From assembly GCA_025455665.1 (NCBI GenBank), contig JALOMC010000078.1, positions 1-8,947 of the forward strand: a DNA stretch of 8,947 nucleotides, read 5' to 3'. Positions 6,642-8,947 of the stretch are shown piece after piece. Within the stretch, counting starts at the first letter, position 1. The number at the start of each line of letters is the position of its first letter. The notes below the pieces were generated by a model. The model saw only the letters and a program-made list of their open reading frames with translations, had not been told where the DNA came from and made no database searches. The position numbers and the translations under genes are program-made. This DNA comes from Chitinophagaceae bacterium. Lineage in GTDB: Bacteria > Bacteroidota > Bacteroidia > Chitinophagales > Chitinophagaceae.

Positions 6642-7664
6642 TCAGGACCTGGCTAGCGGCTGCAGCCATTGGTACAAAGCATGCTGCTGGCGGGCCAATG
6701 GCATATCGGCGGCCAGTATGCTACCGGTTTGAATGAGGGCATTGCGGTAATGCTCATCGCGGTACAGCAGGCTGAAGGCGGCTGCCAGCGGTTCTTCGCT
6801 CCATTGCTGCAGCCGGTAGCGGGCACTGCTCAGCAGCTCGGTACTGGTGGGGGTATCGGGCACGGCCAGCGGAATGCCCGCTGCCAGCGCGGTGGCCAGC
6901 AGCCATCCGTGGGCGGCCTGCTGGTGCAGCAGCAGGGCATAGGCGCCGGGTAGCAGGGCCTGCAATAGGGTAAGGGGCGCCTGCGCATGCACCTGTACAT
7001 CGTGCCGGTACTTGTAGCTGCTCAGTTTTTGCTGCCATACTGCCGGTGCTTCTTTTTCAAACAGTACCAACAAGCGCATGCTGGTTTGTTGTCGCTTCTT
7101 TAGTTGCGAAAAGGCTTTCAGCAAATGGATAGCATCTTCAGGATGGCTGCCCGGAATGGCCAGCCAATACTCGCTATCATCACTGTAGGTCTGCTTTATT
7201 TGCTCTTTTTGCTGCCACGAGGCTGCTGCCGTACCAGGCAGCGGGGCTGTGCCCAGGGTGTTGCCACCAGCGGCATCGGCAGCTGGCCATTGCCAGTGGT
7301 AGCCGGCTAGTATAGCACTGCTGGCATTTGGGCGCAGGGTGCCGCTGCTGCACCAGTCGGGGTGGTACAGGCTGCACACGGGCCCTTGCCAGCCTTTTGG
7401 CACGGTGGCCTGGCCCATTTTCAGCACTAGCTGCGGGGGGTGTTCCAGCAGGTGCTGTTGCAGCAGCTGCTGGTATCGCCAGCGGGTCCACCAGTTGCGG
7501 GGTGGCTTTGTCAGCTGTGGTATACCCAGCTGGGTGGCCGGTGGCAGTCCGGCTATTTGCCACTGCCAGGGGGCGCTGCTATGGGGCAGGCTTTGGCACC
7601 ATTGTGCCAGGGCTTGCTGCTGCCATGGCTGGCCACTTCCATCGTATAGCAGGGTTATTTGCAC
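6642..7664 (-). CDS. divergent GT-B fold glycosyltransferase-like protein
   Basis: A 340-residue protein read as a GT4-like sugar transferase of unknown substrate. Residues 1-10 (MQITLLYDGS) look like the first strand of a Rossmann-type domain. The C-terminal half (about 155-335) follows the GT4 pattern: 'EYWLAIPGSHPEDAIHLLKAFSQLKKRQ' (165-191), strand 'MRLLVLFE' (196-203), 'LLQALLPGAYALLLHQ' (233-248) and 'LAAGIPLAVPDTPTSTELL' (260-278). At the donor-binding site, however, the usual Glu-x7-Glu pair is replaced: aligned on the Gly-x-Pro motif, the positions are Ala250 and Thr258. Composition is odd: by hand count about 40 Gln and 17 Trp. The start is GTG at 7664; no other start exists between it and the stop codon at 7703-7701, and a TAnnTTTG element sits just upstream, implying a leaderless message. 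It may be an active divergent enzyme or a non-catalytic relative. No membrane segments or signal peptide seen. Confidence 0.65.
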   Translation of the reverse strand: MQITLLYDGSGQPWQQQALAQWCQSLPHSSAPWQWQIAGLPPATQLGIPQLTKPPRNWWTRWRYQQLLQQHLLEHPPQLVLKMGQATVPKGWQGPVCSLYHPDWCSSGTLRPNASSAILAGYHWQWPAADAAGGNTLGTAPLPGTAAASWQQKEQIKQTYSDDSEYWLAIPGSHPEDAIHLLKAFSQLKKRQQTSMRLLVLFEKEAPAVWQQKLSSYKYRHDVQVHAQAPLTLLQALLPGAYALLLHQQAAHGWLLATALAAGIPLAVPDTPTSTELLSSARYRLQQWSEEPLAAAFSLLYRDEHYRNALIQTGSILAADMPLARQQHALYQWLQPLARS

Positions 7665-7669
7665 GGTGC

Positions 7670-7677
7670 CAAAGGTA
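7670..7677 (-). promoter_or_regulatory. -7 promoter element of the glycosyltransferase gene
   Basis: On the minus strand this reads TACCTTTG, a full match to TAnnTTTG, followed by GCACC and then the GTG start. The predicted transcription start coincides with the start codon, so the mRNA would be leaderless. A TTTG occurs at 7705-7702, 24 bases upstream, slightly too far for a standard -33 element. Confidence 0.5.
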
Positions 7678-7697
7678 GGCCGCCCAAAGGCGCGGCC
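7678..7697. other. perfect inverted repeat beside the minus-strand promoter
   Basis: Arms GGCCGC (7678-7683) and GCGGCC (7692-7697) flank CCAAAGGC. The repeat directly abuts the TACCTTTG element, in the spacer where RNA polymerase would sit. It could be an operator for the glycosyltransferase promoter or a hairpin; no T run follows on either strand. It contains one of three CAAAGG copies found at 7670, 7685 and 7702. Confidence 0.35.
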
Positions 7698-7787
7698 CTC
7701 TCAAAGGATGCTTAAAGCAAAACACGCTGGTCGGCCGGCGTGGGCTGGCTGCCGGGGTGCAAAAGCAGCGTGGAATGGTAAAACACC

Positions 7788-7795
7788 TATTTTTG
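7788..7795 (+). promoter_or_regulatory. -7 promoter element of the DUF4290 gene
   Basis: This reads TATTTTTG followed by GCACG, a full match to TAnnTTTG and the same downstream GCAC as the opposing promoter at 7670-7677. The predicted start is near 7802, giving a leader of about 95 bases. No clear -33 TTTG is visible. The leader contains a short hairpin, GGGC / GCCC with a 4-base loop (7846-7857). Confidence 0.5.
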
Positions 7796-7840
7796 GCACG
7801 GCGTTGCAATGAAAATGCATGCTTGTCCCGCTACCGTGCC
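7795..7840. other. 7-base inverted repeat around the DUF4290 transcription start
   Basis: GGCACGG (7795-7801) and CCGTGCC (7834-7840) are perfect complements separated by 32 bases. The left arm overlaps the end of the -7 element, so only the right arm would be fully transcribed from the predicted start; if meaningful it acts on DNA rather than RNA. It may be chance. Confidence 0.2.
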
Positions 7841-7896
7841 TTGTTGGGCAGTTGCCCCTCATTTGTGCTCAAAAGCGTTTACACTACAAATTATTT

Positions 7897-8598
7897 ATGG
7901 ATTATAATACCGCCAGGGGATCCCTGCTGATGCGTGAATATGGCCGCTACGTACAAAAAATGGTAGCGCATATCATGACCATTGAAGACCGTGCCAAGCG
8001 CCAGCGCAATGCAGAAGCGATTGTAGAACTGATGGGTTTTTTGAACCCCCAGCTTAAGCAAGTAGAAGATTATAAGCACAAGCTGTGGGACCACTTGTTT
8101 GTGATGAGTGAGTTTCAGCTGGATGTAGATAGCCCCTACGGTAAACCTTCGGCAGAAGAGTACCACGCCAGGCCCGCTCCGCTGCCCTATCCTAAGCATC
8201 GCCTGAAGTACAACCACCTGGGCAAAAACCTGGAGAAGCTGATTGATAAGGCCATGGCTGAAACTGATGCCGAAAAGAAGAGCGGCTTTGCGCATACCAT
8301 TGCGCACTACATGAAGCTGGCCTATAGTACCTGGCATAAAGAGCTGGTGCACGACGATGGGATCCGGCAAGAGCTGGATGCCATCACCAATGGCGAACTC
8401 ACCTTTACCAACACGCCTTTTGTGCGGCACCGCCCGGCCCCTTTCCGCGATGAAGACTCGTATGCACCGGTAAAACGCAATAAGTTCAAGCAGAACCGGA
8501 ACCGTGGTGGTGGCGGCAGCGGCGGCAATAACCGCAATAGCGGCGGTGGTGGCGGCAAAAACCGCGGCAATAATAAGTACGGCAAAAAGCGATTCTGA
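7897..8598 (+). CDS. DUF4290 domain protein with Gly/Asn/Arg/Lys-rich tail
   Basis: A 233-residue protein of unknown function, found mainly in Bacteroidota. The DUF4290 part covers about residues 1-185 and is largely helical: 'MDYNTARGSLLMREYGRYVQ' at the start, 'RAKRQRNAEAIVELMGFLNPQ' (32-52), 'KHKLWDHLFVMSEFQLDVDSPYG' region (60-82), 'YNHLGKNLEKLIDKAM' (105-120) and 'AHYMKLAYSTWHKE' (136-149). Several His, Asp and Glu side chains are scattered, but I see no known catalytic motif. Residues 193-233 form a disordered basic tail of Gly runs with Asn, Arg and Lys, ending KKRF, which suggests RNA or ribosome contact. I start at 7897 because MDYNT is the usual family opening; the frame is open 26 codons further but that part is unlike a protein N-terminus and lies in the leader. 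The gene is divergent from the glycosyltransferase and is followed by a strong terminator, so it is monocistronic. Confidence 0.88.
   Translation: MDYNTARGSLLMREYGRYVQKMVAHIMTIEDRAKRQRNAEAIVELMGFLNPQLKQVEDYKHKLWDHLFVMSEFQLDVDSPYGKPSAEEYHARPAPLPYPKHRLKYNHLGKNLEKLIDKAMAETDAEKKSGFAHTIAHYMKLAYSTWHKELVHDDGIRQELDAITNGELTFTNTPFVRHRPAPFRDEDSYAPVKRNKFKQNRNRGGGGSGGNNRNSGGGGGKNRGNNKYGKKRF
8506..8557 (+). repeat. in-frame 39-base repeat in the DUF4290 tail
   Basis: The 13-base string GGTGGTGGCGGCA occurs at 8506-8518 and again at 8545-8557, exactly 39 bases (13 codons) apart. The intervening GGCGGCAATAA is echoed further on. In protein terms this is an imperfect tandem of a Gly run followed by Asn/Arg residues. 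Such repeats can change copy number by slippage, so the tail length may vary between strains. Confidence 0.7.
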
Positions 8599-8629
8599 CT
8601 GATGTATATCGACGCTGTTCAATTGACTG

Positions 8630-8658
8630 CGCCTGCCCTTGTGGCAGGCGTTTTTTTT
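8630..8658 (+). terminator. intrinsic terminator of the DUF4290 gene
   Basis: An 8-base perfect stem (CGCCTGCC / GGCAGGCG) with a 5-base loop is followed at once by eight T residues. It begins 31 bases after the stop codon. This is a textbook rho-independent terminator for the plus strand; the minus strand has no matching T run. Confidence 0.93.
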
Positions 8659-8668
8659 GTGCAGGCTA

Positions 8669-8684
8669 GCCAACGGCTGTTGGC
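8669..8684 (+). other. second hairpin after the terminator
   Basis: Arms GCCAAC and GTTGGC enclose a GGCT loop, 10 bases beyond the main terminator. Only four T residues follow, after CAC, so it could be a weak backup terminator. The rest of the gap to 8833 holds the short palindrome CATAG-C-CTATG (8743-8753), but no convincing promoter. Confidence 0.35.
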
Positions 8685-8833
8685 CACTTTTGGATTTCAT
8701 TAGTAAACCATAGCCGGGCCATTGGCTCTCATCCAACAAATGCATAGCCTATGTGAGTTTGATACACCTGTTCATTCCTGCTGCTGCTTACCGCTCTGTG
8801 TACCGTTTTTTCATCCTTCAATTTTTACATCGT

Positions 8834-8947
8834 ATGAAACGACCTCATGATGTGTTTTTGCTACTGCTGGCCATGGGTGCTGCAGTGGCTGCCACGGCGC
8901 AGCAGCACCGCGACCGCTACGATGACTACGACGAGTACGACCGCCGC
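8834..8947 (+). CDS. exported protein of unknown function, N-terminal fragment
   Basis: An ATG at 8834 opens a frame that continues to the last base of the window, so 38 residues are visible. They read as a signal peptide (MKRPHDV, a Leu/Ala core, then ATA before Gln) followed by a charged stretch: QHRDRYDDYDEYDRR. Cleavage is likely after residue 22. The mature start is rich in Tyr, Asp and Arg, so the protein is periplasmic, outer-membrane or secreted. No family can be named from this piece. The strong terminator upstream means it needs its own promoter, probably in 8685-8833. Confidence 0.7.
   Translation, partial: MKRPHDVFLLLLAMGAAVAATAQQHRDRYDDYDEYDRR

Noticed and set aside
7180..7812. 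Several overlapping open frames opposite or out of phase with the glycosyltransferase gene
   Set aside because: Low-complexity Ala/Gly/Cys/Trp/Arg chains caused by repeated CAG/CTG/GCC triplets; none has a plausible start or domain.
7891..8745. 284-codon open frame on the minus strand
   Set aside because: Antisense to DUF4290 and running through its terminator; no start signal or recognisable motif. Treated as a shadow.
8754..8761. TGAGTTTG as promoter of the last gene
   Set aside because: One mismatch from TAnnTTTG, but there is no TTTG at the -33 position and it lies 72 bases from the ATG; too weak to list.

Overview
The window looks like chromosome from a member of the Bacteroidota, most likely the Chitinophagaceae or relatives. 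The evidence is the gene families (a PorG/DUF6089 outer-membrane protein, GldC, DUF4290, a CBS-plus-ACT-like protein next to NAD kinase), the near absence of Shine-Dalgarno sequences, and promoter-like TAnnTTTG elements of the Bacteroidota type. By eye the sequence is moderately GC-rich, which gives long open frames opposite many real genes; I treat those as shadows.

Left part (1-5046, minus strand). Five genes read right to left: an alpha/beta hydrolase, a CBS-domain protein with an ACT-like C-terminal half, a single-POTRA outer-membrane barrel protein, NAD kinase (nadK) and a PorG-like protein. Gaps are 14 to 185 bases. The hydrolase and CBS genes are almost certainly one transcript; porG has a good promoter candidate of its own. 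By family synteny the next gene beyond the left edge should be uppS, of which perhaps ten codons are present. The block combines NADP supply with envelope assembly and type IX secretion.

Middle part (5175-7664, minus strand). A poorly conserved GT-B-type glycosyltransferase (GTG start, probably leaderless) is followed by gldC, yqeY and cvpA. gldC has a promoter candidate; yqeY and cvpA follow at 49 and 13 bases.

Right part (7665-8947, plus strand). A divergent intergenic region carries two TAnnTTTG elements facing opposite ways. It precedes a DUF4290 protein with a Gly/Asn/Arg/Lys-rich tail, then a strong intrinsic terminator, a second hairpin, and the first 38 codons of an exported protein that runs off the window.

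I see no tRNA, rRNA, CRISPR array, insertion sequence, phage gene or defence system, and no clear sign of recent transfer. This is an ordinary housekeeping and envelope region. The points most worth a second look are the glycosyltransferase without its usual glutamates, the DUF4290 tail, the leaderless divergent promoter pair, and the compact GC hairpins in several gene gaps.
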